From positions 6,149,501 to 6,213,500 of the forward strand of contig JAQMRL010000011.1 in the NCBI GenBank assembly GCA_035578175.1: a stretch of DNA of 64,000 bases. Direction: 5' to 3'. The notes beneath the pieces are model-generated. The model saw only the letters and a program-made list of their open reading frames with translations, searched no databases and was not told where the DNA came from. The position numbers and the translations under genes are program-made. This stretch comes from Catonia carolina (taxonomy: Eukaryota > Arthropoda > Insecta > Hemiptera > Achilidae). Positions 10,091 to 19,726 of this stretch are shown in pieces. Numbering within the stretch: position 1 is the first letter of the stretch; every line of letters starts with the position of its first letter.

Positions 10091-13000
10091 CTACAGTCCG
10101 TGGTGAACCTTGGCTTTCTCTACGATCTGCCTCCACACGTCTCGCTCCATCGCTTTCCGCTTCCAACCTCTCACTGACATTGCTGTCAGATCCATCTCGA
10201 CATCCTGCAACCATCGTTTCCTTGGTCTGCCTCTCCTTCTTGCACCCATCATATTACCTGTGAGCATTTGCCTCTGCATTCGCTGTTCATTTATTCTGTA
10301 GGTATGCCCAAGCCAGCTTATTCTCCTTGACTTTATGAAACGAACAATATTAGCACCTTCCAGGATTTCCTCAATCTCTGAGTTTGTTCTTGTTCTCCAT
10401 TCTCCATTGGTCCTTACTGCTCCATATATTTTCCTGATAATTCTTCTTTCAAAAACATTTAATGTATTAACGTTATAAGCAGTCAGGGTCCAGGCTTCTG
10501 ATCCATATGTAACAATTGGTCTTATGATTGTTTTGTACACTTTCATTTTAGTTTGCCTGGACACTAGTTTGGACTTGAGGAGCTTGTCGCTTGCATGGTA
10601 GGCCCGGAAACCTTGGTTTATCCTTCTTTTAATGTCTTGACCAATATCATTGTTTATATTTATTTCTGTTCCAAGGTATGTAAAAGAGTCCACAGTTTCA
10701 AAAGTATAGTTGTCTATACGAAGGTCTTCACGGCATCTTCTGGCTAGTGAGGTTGTCATCTTGAGGTATTTTGTTTTATTTTCATTTACACTTAGACCCA
10801 TATTGTGACCTGCTCTCTCTAGGGATGTGAACATTTCTTTTAGTGCATTCATGTTTCTGGCCACCAGCAGAATGTCGTCGGCATAAGCATGGAATTGCTT
10901 GGACTTGTGAATTATATTTCCTTTTGGGTCAATATCTTCAACTACTTTGTGCAGGGCAAGATTGAATAGCAAGGCCGATAGTGAATCTCCCTGTCTGACG
11001 CCTTTGTTGATATGAAAACTTCTGCTCAGTTTACCTCCTACTAAAACTTGGGCTCTGTTATCTTTTAATGTCATCCTGGTGAGGCGAATTAGTTTTTGAG
11101 GGAAACCATAGCTTTCTAGCACATTCAACAGTTCTGTGTTGTCTACAGAGTCGAATGCCATCTGGTAATCCACGAACAACATGTACAAGTCAACATTATG
11201 CTCGGTACATTTCTCCATTGTTTGTCGGACAGCAAATATTTGGTCTATCGTACTTCTTCCCGGTCGAAACCCACACTGATATTCCCCTATAATATCTTCA
11301 GCAAGGCTGCTCATTCTTGTCAATAATATACTAGAGAAAATCTTGTAGACTGCATTTAGGAGTGTGATTCCTCTGTAGTTGCCACATATTTTCTTATCTC
11401 CTTTCTTGTGGATTGGAAAAATTATTCCTATGTTCCACTCTCTGGGCATTGTTTCTGTTCTCCATATCTTTTTTATGAGGTTCAGGAGCTCTCCTTTTAG
11501 TGTTTCCCCTCCACTCTTTAGCATCTCTGCTGGTATGTAGTCTATTCCTGGGGCTTTTCCACTTTTCTGTTTTCTAATTGCTTTTTCCAGTTCGTCCCAA
11601 GTTGGTTCCTCCACAAAAATGTCAACAGACTGATACTTTGGTGTCCATGTATCTTCAACCTCTGCGTTACTCTGTAGCAGTTCCTCAAAGTGCTCCGCCC
11701 ATCTGTCAAGTATTTTGTTTTCCTCTGTTATTGCCTGGCCTTTCTTATCCTTGCAGATTGTTGTCTTGGGGTGGAATCCTTTTTGGAGCTGTTTAAATGC
11801 TTGGTAGAACTTCCTTGTTTCATTCTTTTGGTTCAAGTTCTCTACGAGTTCTATCCGTTTTTTGAGGTACTCTCGTTTCTTTTTCCGTAGTAGTGTCTTG
11901 GCATTTCTCCTGCTTTCTTTGTAGGTTTCTACGTCTTGTCTTGTTCTTCTCTGTAGAGCTGATAGTCTATCTCCATTTCTTTCATCAATTGCTTGCCTGC
12001 ACTGTTCATCAAACCACTCCTCATTCCTCCTCCTTCCCCTCATTCCTATGCTGCCTTCAGCTGCTCTAGTGATTGATTCCTTTGCCCATTGCCACCCATC
12101 CTCAACCTCCCACTCCTGTTCATTATCCTGTCTTATGCCTCTCAGCCCTCTCTGAATATCTTCTTGGTATTTTCTTTTTACTTCTTCACTCCCAAGAGCT
12201 TCAAGATTCCATCTTGGCTGTCTTTCACCTCTCCTATTTTCCACAACTGATATTTTTTCTGATACTTTAGCTAGCACTGCATAGTGATCGGATTCACAAT
12301 TAGGTCCTCTAATTGTCTTCACATCTATCACTGATGTCATATGCTTTTTTGAGACGAGGATGTGATCAATTTGATTCACCAGCTCAGATCCTGGTACTTT
12401 CCATGTTCCCATGTGAATCTTTTTATGTATAAACTGTGTGCTAACAATTCTTAGGTTCTCTTGTGCAGCTAATTGAGCTAGTAGGACACCGTTTCCATTT
12501 GTTTCATCATGCAGTGTGCCCTTTCCTGCTAGTGGTGTAAGGTAATCTTCTTTCCCTATCTGAGCGTTGAAGTCCCCAAGTACAATCAGCATGTCGTATC
12601 TCGGAGTTTTTCCACAGAGAAGGCTAAGTTCTTCATAAAAATCGATTTTGTCTTCGTGCGTTGCATTTTCGGTTGGCGCATATGCAGCTATTAGGGTTAT
12701 GTTTCTGAAATGCCCTTTCAATCTCAACCGGCACAGCCTATCATTTCTGGGTTCAAACTCCATTATACTTTTTCTTGTTTTTGCATTTACCATGAAGCCT
12801 GTTCCCCTTAACCCAGTTCTGTCCTCTGAGCCACTGTACAGCAAGCTGAAATCCTTCTTATCTATTCGTCCTGCACCAGTCCATCTTATTTCCTGTAGAG
12901 CCACAATATCTAGGCCATACTTTGCTGCTTCTTGGGCTATTTCCATCATTTTTCCAGCCTGTAGCATAGTTCTCACATTCCATGTCACCACTTTCAATAG

Positions 13001-13147
13001 ATGTTTCCGTTTCCATAGTCTCAGTCTTTGCTTCTTCCAATTGTCTTTTTCCGTAAGTCCAGTCCCAATCCGAGGCAAATTTTGAGAATTCGAATCGGAG
13101 GTCAGTTTTGACAGGGTGAGGGTGCTGGCCTCACGCCCAACCCCCAA
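10091..13147 (-). CDS. Endonuclease-reverse transcriptase of the RTE-like LINE
   Basis: 1018 codons open, no internal stop. It nicks the target and copies the element RNA from the nick. The N-terminal APE-type endonuclease runs about residues 50-300: VVTWNVRTM, LQEIRWTG, VLGDFNAQIG near 190, QIDHILVS, and SDHYAVLAKV. RT runs about 520-820: KKGDKKICGNYRGITLLN, GFRPGRSTIDQIF, FVDYQMAFDSVD, GVRQGDSLSALLFN, and the catalytic YADD near 755. The C-terminal end has the basic RRRGRPRKRW and ISWLGH region seen in these LINEs. The frame is open further upstream to about 13220 without an ATG. The first internal ATG is within the endonuclease motif, so the true start is unclear. This protein type is often annotated as 'craniofacial development protein 2-like'. 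Confidence 0.92.
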   Translation of the reverse strand: MGVGREASTLTLSKLTSDSNSQNLPRIGTGLTEKDNWKKQRLRLWKRKHLLKVVTWNVRTMLQAGKMMEIAQEAAKYGLDIVALQEIRWTGAGRIDKKDFSLLYSGSEDRTGLRGTGFMVNAKTRKSIMEFEPRNDRLCRLRLKGHFRNITLIAAYAPTENATHEDKIDFYEELSLLCGKTPRYDMLIVLGDFNAQIGKEDYLTPLAGKGTLHDETNGNGVLLAQLAAQENLRIVSTQFIHKKIHMGTWKVPGSELVNQIDHILVSKKHMTSVIDVKTIRGPNCESDHYAVLAKVSEKISVVENRRGERQPRWNLEALGSEEVKRKYQEDIQRGLRGIRQDNEQEWEVEDGWQWAKESITRAAEGSIGMRGRRRNEEWFDEQCRQAIDERNGDRLSALQRRTRQDVETYKESRRNAKTLLRKKKREYLKKRIELVENLNQKNETRKFYQAFKQLQKGFHPKTTICKDKKGQAITEENKILDRWAEHFEELLQSNAEVEDTWTPKYQSVDIFVEEPTWDELEKAIRKQKSGKAPGIDYIPAEMLKSGGETLKGELLNLIKKIWRTETMPREWNIGIIFPIHKKGDKKICGNYRGITLLNAVYKIFSSILLTRMSSLAEDIIGEYQCGFRPGRSTIDQIFAVRQTMEKCTEHNVDLYMLFVDYQMAFDSVDNTELLNVLESYGFPQKLIRLTRMTLKDNRAQVLVGGKLSRSFHINKGVRQGDSLSALLFNLALHKVVEDIDPKGNIIHKSKQFHAYADDILLVARNMNALKEMFTSLERAGHNMGLSVNENKTKYLKMTTSLARRCREDLRIDNYTFETVDSFTYLGTEININNDIGQDIKRRINQGFRAYHASDKLLKSKLVSRQTKMKVYKTIIRPIVTYGSEAWTLTAYNVNTLNVFERRIIRKIYGAVRTNGEWRTRTNSEIEEILEGANIVRFIKSRRISWLGHTYRINEQRMQRQMLTGNMMGARRRGRPRKRWLQDVEMDLTAMSVRGWKRKAMERDVWRQIVEKAKVHHGL

Positions 13148-13474
13148 CCTGGAGGACCAGGGTCTTTTGTTTGGAGTCGCCGTCTCCTAGGCACTTGCTT
13201 CCACTGCAGCTTTCAGAGCGTTGCCTACCCTGGATTTTATTTGGGTTAACTCCCTAGGTTCTTCCGCCCTCTCCGCCGTTGGGATTACTCCTCATCCGCC
13301 TTCGAGGCCGTTGACCGGTTTTCACCCGTGACCCTGGGCGGGGGCCCTTACAGGGTGCTACCATCCGGAGCCAGATGGACCCTGGATTTTTAACGAGGTG
13401 TATCTCCTCCCGCTCCTCCTTCCTTATCATTTGCTAGATAAGGCCCCGGGCTTGCGACCGGCATGGCGGAGTTA
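13148..13474 (-). promoter_or_regulatory. GC-rich 5' leader of the RTE-like LINE
   Basis: The only clearly GC-rich stretch in the first 15 kb. On the minus strand it starts CTCCGCCATGCCGGTCGC and runs to the endonuclease frame. Because the element is full length, the internal promoter should lie here. No start site could be placed. Confidence 0.55.
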
Positions 13475-14200
13475 TGCCAAACATCATGCCGTTAACAAAT
13501 TTTTTGTATTCTAAAAATTTTAAATTTTCATTATATTTAGATGAGGGTAGCAACCCCCGTAGGATCCCGATCTAAAATTTGAAAAATTTTCCGTAATGCA
13601 CGTGTAATGTACGTGTAATGTGTTCCTACCAAAAGTTTGCCAAAGAAACACGTTTTGATGGTGTTACAAAAGAAAACTTAAAAATTGCAACCCCAAAAAA
13701 GGCGAAATTTTGTTTTTTGAGTTTTCTCACCGAACCGGCAAGTTGAGAACAACGAAAGCTATATGATTTTGAAGTACATTAAAAGGGGTACAAAAAATAT
13801 TCTATACAATTTATTTTTACGATGCACCGTTTAGAAGATAAAAAAATACAAACCCTAGTGCAAAAAAGAGGGTGCAACTTTAAAATTGTCGGATTATCAT
13901 TTTTTATATAGTTTTTAACTCCAAACAACATACCGTTAACAGATTTTTTAATTTATAAAAATTTAAAAATTTAATAATTTTTAAATAAGGGTACCAAACC
14001 CCGTAGGACCCCGATCTAAAATTTGAAGTCACCCGTGATTCCGGGAGTTAGTGTAATGTGGTCCTAATAAAAGTTTGTCAATGAAACCCGTTTTCGTGGT
14101 GTTACAAAGAAAAACCTAAAAACTGCAATCCCGAAAAAGCCGAATTTTTGTTTTTTAAGTTTTTCCAGCGAACCGGCGGGTTAAGGGCAACTTTATATAA
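13475..14200. repeat. Satellite-like array, block between RTE-like LINE and mariner
   Basis: Begins with the right copy of ATGCCAAACATCAT, then completes the broken unit and continues with units whose landmarks (GGGTAGCAACCC and GGGTACCAAACCCC) lie near 13546 and 13990, a spacing of about 446 bp. The last unit stops at ACTTTATATA, where a Tc1/mariner element is inserted. Confidence 0.85.
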
Positions 14201-15130
14201 CGGGTGATTCAAAAAGAGCGCCGGTTTTTAAACGGCTGGTAAATTTTTGTTTATCGGTTGGTAACATTGTTAGACCTCATTTCTATTTCGGAGAACATTC
14301 CGATTGACGATTCAGTTGTAGTTTCTCTTGTTCGCAGTGTAGTACTCTCGCAGTCTGTATCTAACCATGGAGAAGTTTACTATTGCACAACGAGTGTTAA
14401 TCGTCAAAACATTTTACCAGAGTGGAGAGAGTTATGCGGCTACTGTCAGGCGACTTCGCGGTACTCTAGGACGTAATGAAGCACCGAATGAATCAACAGT
14501 TCGCAGGCTCATGAAAAAGTTTTTTGAGACGGGTTCAACAATCGACCTTAAAAGTTCTGGACGTCGTCGTTCTGGCCGAACTGAGCAGAACGTTGCGTTG
14601 GTTCGTGACAGTGTGGCTGTTAACCCAGCAAAATCAATACGTCGCCGCTCTCAACAATTGGGTTTACGATGTTCTTCTGTACGGAGAATTCTTCGGTACG
14701 ATCTCCAATATCACCCGTATAAAATTCAGTTGACGCAACATTTGAAAGTGGCAGACCACCAGAAGAGACGACAGTTTGTTGACTGGGTATTGAGAAAACG
14801 GCAGGATGATGACACCTTCGCAAACAAAATCATTTTCAGTGATAAGGCGCACTTCCACTTAAACGGTTTTGTTAATAAACAGAACTGCCGTATGTGGGGT
14901 TTAGAAAACCCTCGCGTGGTTAATGAAAGGGAAATGTATGGACAGAGTTGAAATCATGGACAGAGTTGATGCGTGCCAGCGCAGTAGAGGAGGACACATG
15001 CATGACATCATTTTTCATACATGAAATCGGAAGGTAAGATGAACTTGTTGATGTATTTATTTTCAGTTTTTCAATAAAATAAATCTATTAATTTGATATA
15101 TCAAAACCGGCGCTCTTTTTGAATCACCCT
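14201..15130 (+). mobile_element. Internally deleted Tc1/mariner-type transposon
   Basis: Terminal inverted repeats of about 27 bp: GGGTGATTCAAAAAGAGCG at 14203 and its complement ending near 15130. It is flanked by TA-rich sequence (TATATA on both sides), as expected for a TA target, although the exact border is unclear by 1-4 bases. It carries the 5' half of a transposase gene and a short piece of its 3' end, with the middle missing, so it cannot move itself but might still be moved by a full relative. Confidence 0.85.
14367..14951 (+). pseudogene. Truncated Tc1/mariner transposase (DUF4817-like, catalytic half deleted)
   Basis: 194 codons from an ATG. The N-terminal part (MEKFTIAQRVLIVKTFYQSG, then ESTVRRLMKKFFETGS) is a helix-turn-helix DNA-binding region that would bind the terminal repeats. 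The first catalytic block is present (IIFSDKAHFHLNGFVNKQN; relatives that I know have SDEAHF). The frame ends at TGA soon after ENPRVVNEREM. The usual C-terminal end of this family (ACQRSRGGHMHDIIFHT) follows at about 14967-15024 in another frame, so the segment with the remaining catalytic acids has been lost. A 14-bp repeat (ATGGACAGAGTTGA at 14938 and 14956) marks the join. A DNA-binding but non-catalytic product is conceivable. Confidence 0.85.
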
Positions 15131-15592
15131 ATATATGGTCTTAACGTACTTCGGGAGGGGAACAAAAACGGTCGCAGTGGCCTTTGCGCTACGAAACTTC
15201 GTTAAAAAGTTTGAAATATTCGCGCGCCTCCTCTGAGCTTTCGAAAAGAGATACTTTAAATTTCGCATTTTTCCCGGGGGTTTCAGCCGACGCCCGAGAA
15301 AAAAGGTCCTCAGGGATTTTGCTTCTAGAGACCTCCTAATAGGCGAGAATTTCCATCAGTGAGTCATTAGTGGCTGGGGCTTTATATATTATAGAAGACT
15401 TTATATATTATAGATTTGTAAGAAATAATATGAGGTCGTAGATCAGAATCAGAATGATGATTTCGTTGCGAGTATTTTGATGGTAAAATGCTGGGTTAGA
15501 AAGGAAGTGAAAGGCTGAAAAACTTGAAAAGATACTGCTTCAAATCAAAAATATAAACTTCACTTATATCTATACCAATATAATAAAGAAGA
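15131..15592. other. End of the satellite array and flank of the I-clade LINE
   Basis: TATATGGTCTTAACGTACTTCGGGAGGGGAAC (15131-15162, shown here in two parts: TATATGGTCTTAACG and TACTTCGGGAGGGG) continues the unit broken by the mariner. After about 15180 the similarity fades and I see no gene. The last 13 bases, 15580-15592, are the left target duplication of the LINE. Confidence 0.6.
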
Positions 15593-15606
15593 TTTTTTTT
15601 TTTTTT

Positions 15607-16033
15607 AGGGCGAAAAACCAGACGGTTATCATCGCCCGTTGTTCTACACGCGGGTGTAAAGGGCCCGAGTGTAGAACGTACTTGAATATAATATAATATA
15701 TACTTTATTATTTAAATATAACTCCTAAAACTAAAAATATCACAGATAAAGAAAAATTCATAAATAAAATTTACAGTAAAGAACATTTATTTTAAAAACT
15801 TATAAGATAAACATACAAACACAAACTTAAATCTAATATCACAGTTGGAATAAACAACATTTATAAACTATCACATAAAAATCTTAAAAACTAGTATCAC
15901 AGCAAACAATATAATTTACATTAATATCACAGACCTAAAACATAAACAAAAGGCTGTAAATGGGCCACGAAAATAAAAAAAAAATAAAACACAAATACAC
16001 ATATAACATAAAAACAACATTAACGTTTCCCCA
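15607..16033 (-). other. 3' UTR of the I-clade LINE
   Basis: About 430 bp of A-rich sequence between the ORF2 stop and the poly-A. On the minus strand it ends with CGCCCT followed by the A run. No coding content was seen. Confidence 0.7.
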
Positions 16034-19000
16034 TTAGACATCTTTATATACACAGATGGATCTAAGAAATCTCAATGTTGAGTCTAAAACATGGCTATCG
16101 TCGCCGAGTACATCACGCAACTCGCAGGGTATTTTAAACCGCCGACGCAGAGCTGCGTAGCAGATGCAATCTACCAAAACATGTTTTATTGTCAAAGGAC
16201 AATCGCATCTGCCACACGCTGGAGCATCACCAGACGTCATGAGATACCCATGCGTTAATCTGGTGTGCCCAATTCTAAGTCGAGCGATGACAACTTCTTC
16301 CCTTCTGTTGTTCCTCAGCGACGTAGGCCAAGGCTTAACGGCATGTTTGATATCACGTAGCTTGTTGCCATGAGAGCCAGTCCATTCCATCTGCCAAGAA
16401 TCAGTGATGACACGCTTCACCAGGCCCACGAAATCTGACACAGTCAGATATTGCGTGAAAGCCGGTTGGCGTGCCGCCTCCTTAGCGGCCAAATCAGCAG
16501 CCTCATTTCCCGAGATTCCAGCATGACCCGGAACCCAGCAGAAAACAACGCTTACTCCTCTATCGTTAAGCTGCTTCACGGTGCCGTGGACATCTACAAC
16601 TAGCGGGTGGCGTGAATATAAATCAGTAATCGACTGAAAGGCACTAAGCGAATCAGTGCACACCAACACCCGACGCCCACGCACACAGACTACAGACAGA
16701 GCTTTACTAATAGCGTAAAGTTCAGCCGTGTAAACACTGGTTCCCGCAGGTAATCCAAACAAATAGGTTCTCCCATTAGCAACAAACGAGCAACCAACTC
16801 CAACATCTGACTTTGATCCATCCGTGTATACAACCGTAGATGGTTTAATAGCTTCAACTAACTCACTGAAAATGCTATTAAATACCACAGAACTTGTGTC
16901 TGCCTTTGAGTATTTACACATTTCAAAGTTAATGTGTAACTGAGCGATGGTCCAGGGTGGAAAGAGACATGAATAACATGGGTACACACGAGGAATCGCA
17001 ATATCGAGGTTGTTGCATATCCCCAACGCTCTTACACCGAATGGTGAAGGCAATCGGGCATTCATCAGATGCAAATCATGACAAGGGTTGTTGAGAATGA
17101 TGTCATGCAAAAAATGATAAGGTCTAGCTTTCAACTTGGCAAAGTACGTCAATATAAGCTGCTGGCGACGTCTGTGTAACGACATTTCTCCACTTTCAAC
17201 TAAGATGCTGACAACAGGGCTAGAACGAAAAGCACCTGTAGACAATCGTAAACATGAATTGTGGATCGTGTCAAGCATTCTCAGCGAAGTGGGAGTAGCA
17301 GATGAGTACGCTACAGCGCCATAATCTATACGTGATCGCACTAGAGCCTTGTAGAACCTTATCATACATGATCTATCAGCTCCCCAACATGTACCTGTAA
17401 GAACACGCAGAATATCAACCACCTTTAAGCACCTAGCCCGTAGGTCTTTTATATGCGGAACCCATGTAAGTCTTTTGTCGAATATAACACCTAGAAACCT
17501 GATTTCAGTGCTAACTTCGATATCCTGACCCATTAAATACAGTCTTGGAACATTATCAGTCCGTATTCGGCAAAATTGAATGCATTTAGTCTTCTCAGGA
17601 GAAAAACTAAAGCCAGTCTGCCGTGACCATTCCTCAAGACGGTATATAGTAAGCTGTAGGGCTCGTTCAGCTGAAACAACATTTCTAGATGCAACATATA
17701 TCGCAAAATCATCTACAAACAACGAACATTTAACAGGGTATACGCAACTTTTCACAATATTGTTAATGGCAACCGCAAATAGGGTACAACTAATTACACT
17801 CCCCTGCGGTATACCATTTTCCAAATCAAACCTGTTTGACAAACTCTGACCAACCCTTACACGAAATGATCGGTCATCCAGAAGGTCTTTAATGAAGGCC
17901 AACATGTTCCCAGCGATGCCCCACTCCCGCAAGGTATTAAGAATACCTCGTCGCCAAGCCGTATCATATGCTTTTTTCAAATCAAAGAATACGGCAACGA
18001 GGCGCTGCCGCAATGCAAACGCATTGCAGACAGCCGTCTCAAGGGCCACCAAGTGGTCTGTCGAAGACCTCCCTCTCCGAAAACCGCTCTGTTCAGGAGC
18101 GAGGAAGCCATTCTTTTCCAGATACCACATGAGACGACTATTCACCATTCTTTCCATCACCTTACATACAACACTTGTCAGAGAGATGGGGCGATAGCTG
18201 GAGGCCAACATTTTATCTTTGCCAGGTTTGAGGATCGGGACAACAATTGCTTCTTTCCAAGATTCTGGAAGCTTTCTAGAAGCGTATATTTTATTAAAGA
18301 TATGTAGGAGTTGCCTTAACCCGGAGTCTGGTAAATGCGCTATCATCGAAAGTGTAATTTCATCTCCTCCAGGCGAGGTATTTCGAGAAACTTTGAGCGC
18401 TTTTCTTAGTTCAGGCATTGAAAAAGGAATGTTCAGAGGATCATTTGTGTCCGCTATATGAAAAGGAAGAGATTCAATGGTTTTCTTATGATTTTGAAAT
18501 TGAATTGAATATGAAGACGTGAGAGATGCTGATCTTAACGAAGAACCAATTGCATTCGCAATGTCGATTGGTGACGTAATCACGGAACCGTCAGTTTGCA
18601 ACCCTGCGATTCGGTGCGGAGACATCCTTCCACAAACGGACCGCAGTCTTCTCCACACCGTTGTCACAGGGGTACTCCTATTAATATCTGCAACATAACG
18701 GCTCCACGACTCTCTCTTACTCTCCAGAAAGATACGCCTACAGCAGGCCCGAGCTCTTCGGTAAGCTTCCAGGTTAGCATCCGTAGGTCTGCGACTAAAA
18801 ATTCGCAGGGCCCTACGGCGGTCCTGAAGAGCCTCCTTACACCGATTATTCCACCAAGGCACCGGCGGCCGCCGCGCTTTACCCGATGTTTTAGGAATGC
18901 TCTGGGCAGCTGCTGCAGACATCCTCTCCACAAAGGAAGACAATAGGCTTCGTGCATCATCATCATCTTCATATTCACATTCCATCAAACTTGAAAACTC

Positions 19001-19726
19001 ATTCCACTGTGCAAGCTTCTCTATCCATCGTTTTGGAAGGTCATCGATAGACTGATAGTCAAAAAACTCGACCACCACCGGTCGATGATCACTTCCGTAC
19101 AGGTCTGGCAGTACTCTCCACAACAACCGTGGTACAAGGGACGGGCTACAGAAAGTAAGGTCCAAGCACGACCAGGATCCTGTTGAGGATGACATGAATG
19201 TTTCAGATCCATCGTTCAATAGACATAAGTCTAAATCACTCCGGACCCTCTCCACCATGTGACCTCTACCATTGCACAGTGAGGAGCCCCAAGAATAATG
19301 GTGACCATTGAAATCTCCTAGGACGATATATGGAGCTGGTAACTGTTCCAGTAATTCTCTTATGGCAAGGTATGAAATGTCTGTGTTTGGTGGTAAATAA
19401 ATATTACACACGCAAACCGACACCGGGACAGTTATCCTGATTGCTACGGCCTGAAGATCCGTCTGAATATCCAGATTTATCCCCTGCATTGACTGGTGAA
19501 GTAATATAGCGACCCCACCACCAGGGCCACCATGCAGGGAATCTTTCCTAAACATTTCGTATCCACGAAAGGATAATCGGATATCAGGTTGTAACATCGT
19601 CTCTTGCAGGCAAAGCGCAAACGGACACTTATCCCGGATCAATATCTTTATATCTTCATACCTAGTCCGGATCCCGCGAACATTCCATTGAATTAAACTA
19701 TTAAAGGGTATTTCGCAACGGAGGAG
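16034..19726 (-). CDS. I-clade LINE ORF2: endonuclease, reverse transcriptase, RNase H
   Basis: The open frame begins right after the ORF1 stop, in the same frame, and has no ATG before the endonuclease core: it reads LIQWNVRGIRTRYEDI, then FALCLQETM. Residue numbers below count from 19642. The APE endonuclease has VLGDFNGHHYSW near 106 and GSDHRPVVVEF near 187. RT has YRPISLTSVVCKVMERM, GFRRGRSSTDHL, VFFDLKKAYDTAW, GIPQGSVISCTLF and the catalytic FVDD near 640. RNase H has VYTDGSKSDVG near 937, TAELYAISKAL, CTDSLSAFQSI and WVPGHAGISGNEAADLAA, so all four acids are present. A C-terminal CGRCDCPLTIKHVLVDC block is a CCHC-like motif. No internal stop. It may be translated by reinitiation or by readthrough of the ORF1 TAA. 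Confidence 0.92.
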   Translation of the reverse strand, partial: LLRCEIPFNSLIQWNVRGIRTRYEDIKILIRDKCPFALCLQETMLQPDIRLSFRGYEMFRKDSLHGGPGGGVAILLHQSMQGINLDIQTDLQAVAIRITVPVSVCVCNIYLPPNTDISYLAIRELLEQLPAPYIVLGDFNGHHYSWGSSLCNGRGHMVERVRSDLDLCLLNDGSETFMSSSTGSWSCLDLTFCSPSLVPRLLWRVLPDLYGSDHRPVVVEFFDYQSIDDLPKRWIEKLAQWNEFSSLMECEYEDDDDARSLLSSFVERMSAAAAQSIPKTSGKARRPPVPWWNNRCKEALQDRRRALRIFSRRPTDANLEAYRRARACCRRIFLESKRESWSRYVADINRSTPVTTVWRRLRSVCGRMSPHRIAGLQTDGSVITSPIDIANAIGSSLRSASLTSSYSIQFQNHKKTIESLPFHIADTNDPLNIPFSMPELRKALKVSRNTSPGGDEITLSMIAHLPDSGLRQLLHIFNKIYASRKLPESWKEAIVVPILKPGKDKMLASSYRPISLTSVVCKVMERMVNSRLMWYLEKNGFLAPEQSGFRRGRSSTDHLVALETAVCNAFALRQRLVAVFFDLKKAYDTAWRRGILNTLREWGIAGNMLAFIKDLLDDRSFRVRVGQSLSNRFDLENGIPQGSVISCTLFAVAINNIVKSCVYPVKCSLFVDDFAIYVASRNVVSAERALQLTIYRLEEWSRQTGFSFSPEKTKCIQFCRIRTDNVPRLYLMGQDIEVSTEIRFLGVIFDKRLTWVPHIKDLRARCLKVVDILRVLTGTCWGADRSCMIRFYKALVRSRIDYGAVAYSSATPTSLRMLDTIHNSCLRLSTGAFRSSPVVSILVESGEMSLHRRRQQLILTYFAKLKARPYHFLHDIILNNPCHDLHLMNARLPSPFGVRALGICNNLDIAIPRVYPCYSCLFPPWTIAQLHINFEMCKYSKADTSSVVFNSIFSELVEAIKPSTVVYTDGSKSDVGVGCSFVANGRTYLFGLPAGTSVYTAELYAISKALSVVCVRGRRVLVCTDSLSAFQSITDLYSRHPLVVDVHGTVKQLNDRGVSVVFCWVPGHAGISGNEAADLAAKEAARQPAFTQYLTVSDFVGLVKRVITDSWQMEWTGSHGNKLRDIKHAVKPWPTSLRNNRREEVVIARLRIGHTRLTHGYLMTSGDAPACGRCDCPLTIKHVLVDCICYAALRRRFKIPCELRDVLGDDSHVLDSTLRFLRSICVYKDV

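Larger units (their letters stand above)
10073..13474 (-). mobile_element. Full-length RTE-like LINE on the minus strand
   Basis: 3.4 kb flanked by a perfect 14-bp target duplication, ATGCCAAACATCAT, at 10059-10072 and 13475-13488. Reading the minus strand: about 330 bp of GC-rich 5' leader, one long frame (13147-10091), almost no 3' UTR, and a short (GAA)n-like tail (CTTCTTCTTCT on the plus strand at 10073-10083). A single ORF, short 3' end and simple-repeat tail fit RTE-like LINEs. It lies inside the satellite array, and the flanking satellite is collinear across it. Confidence 0.93.

Noticed and set aside
12648..13085. 145-aa plus-strand frame opposite the RTE-like endonuclease
   Set aside because: Shadow of the endonuclease coding strand; no independent motif.
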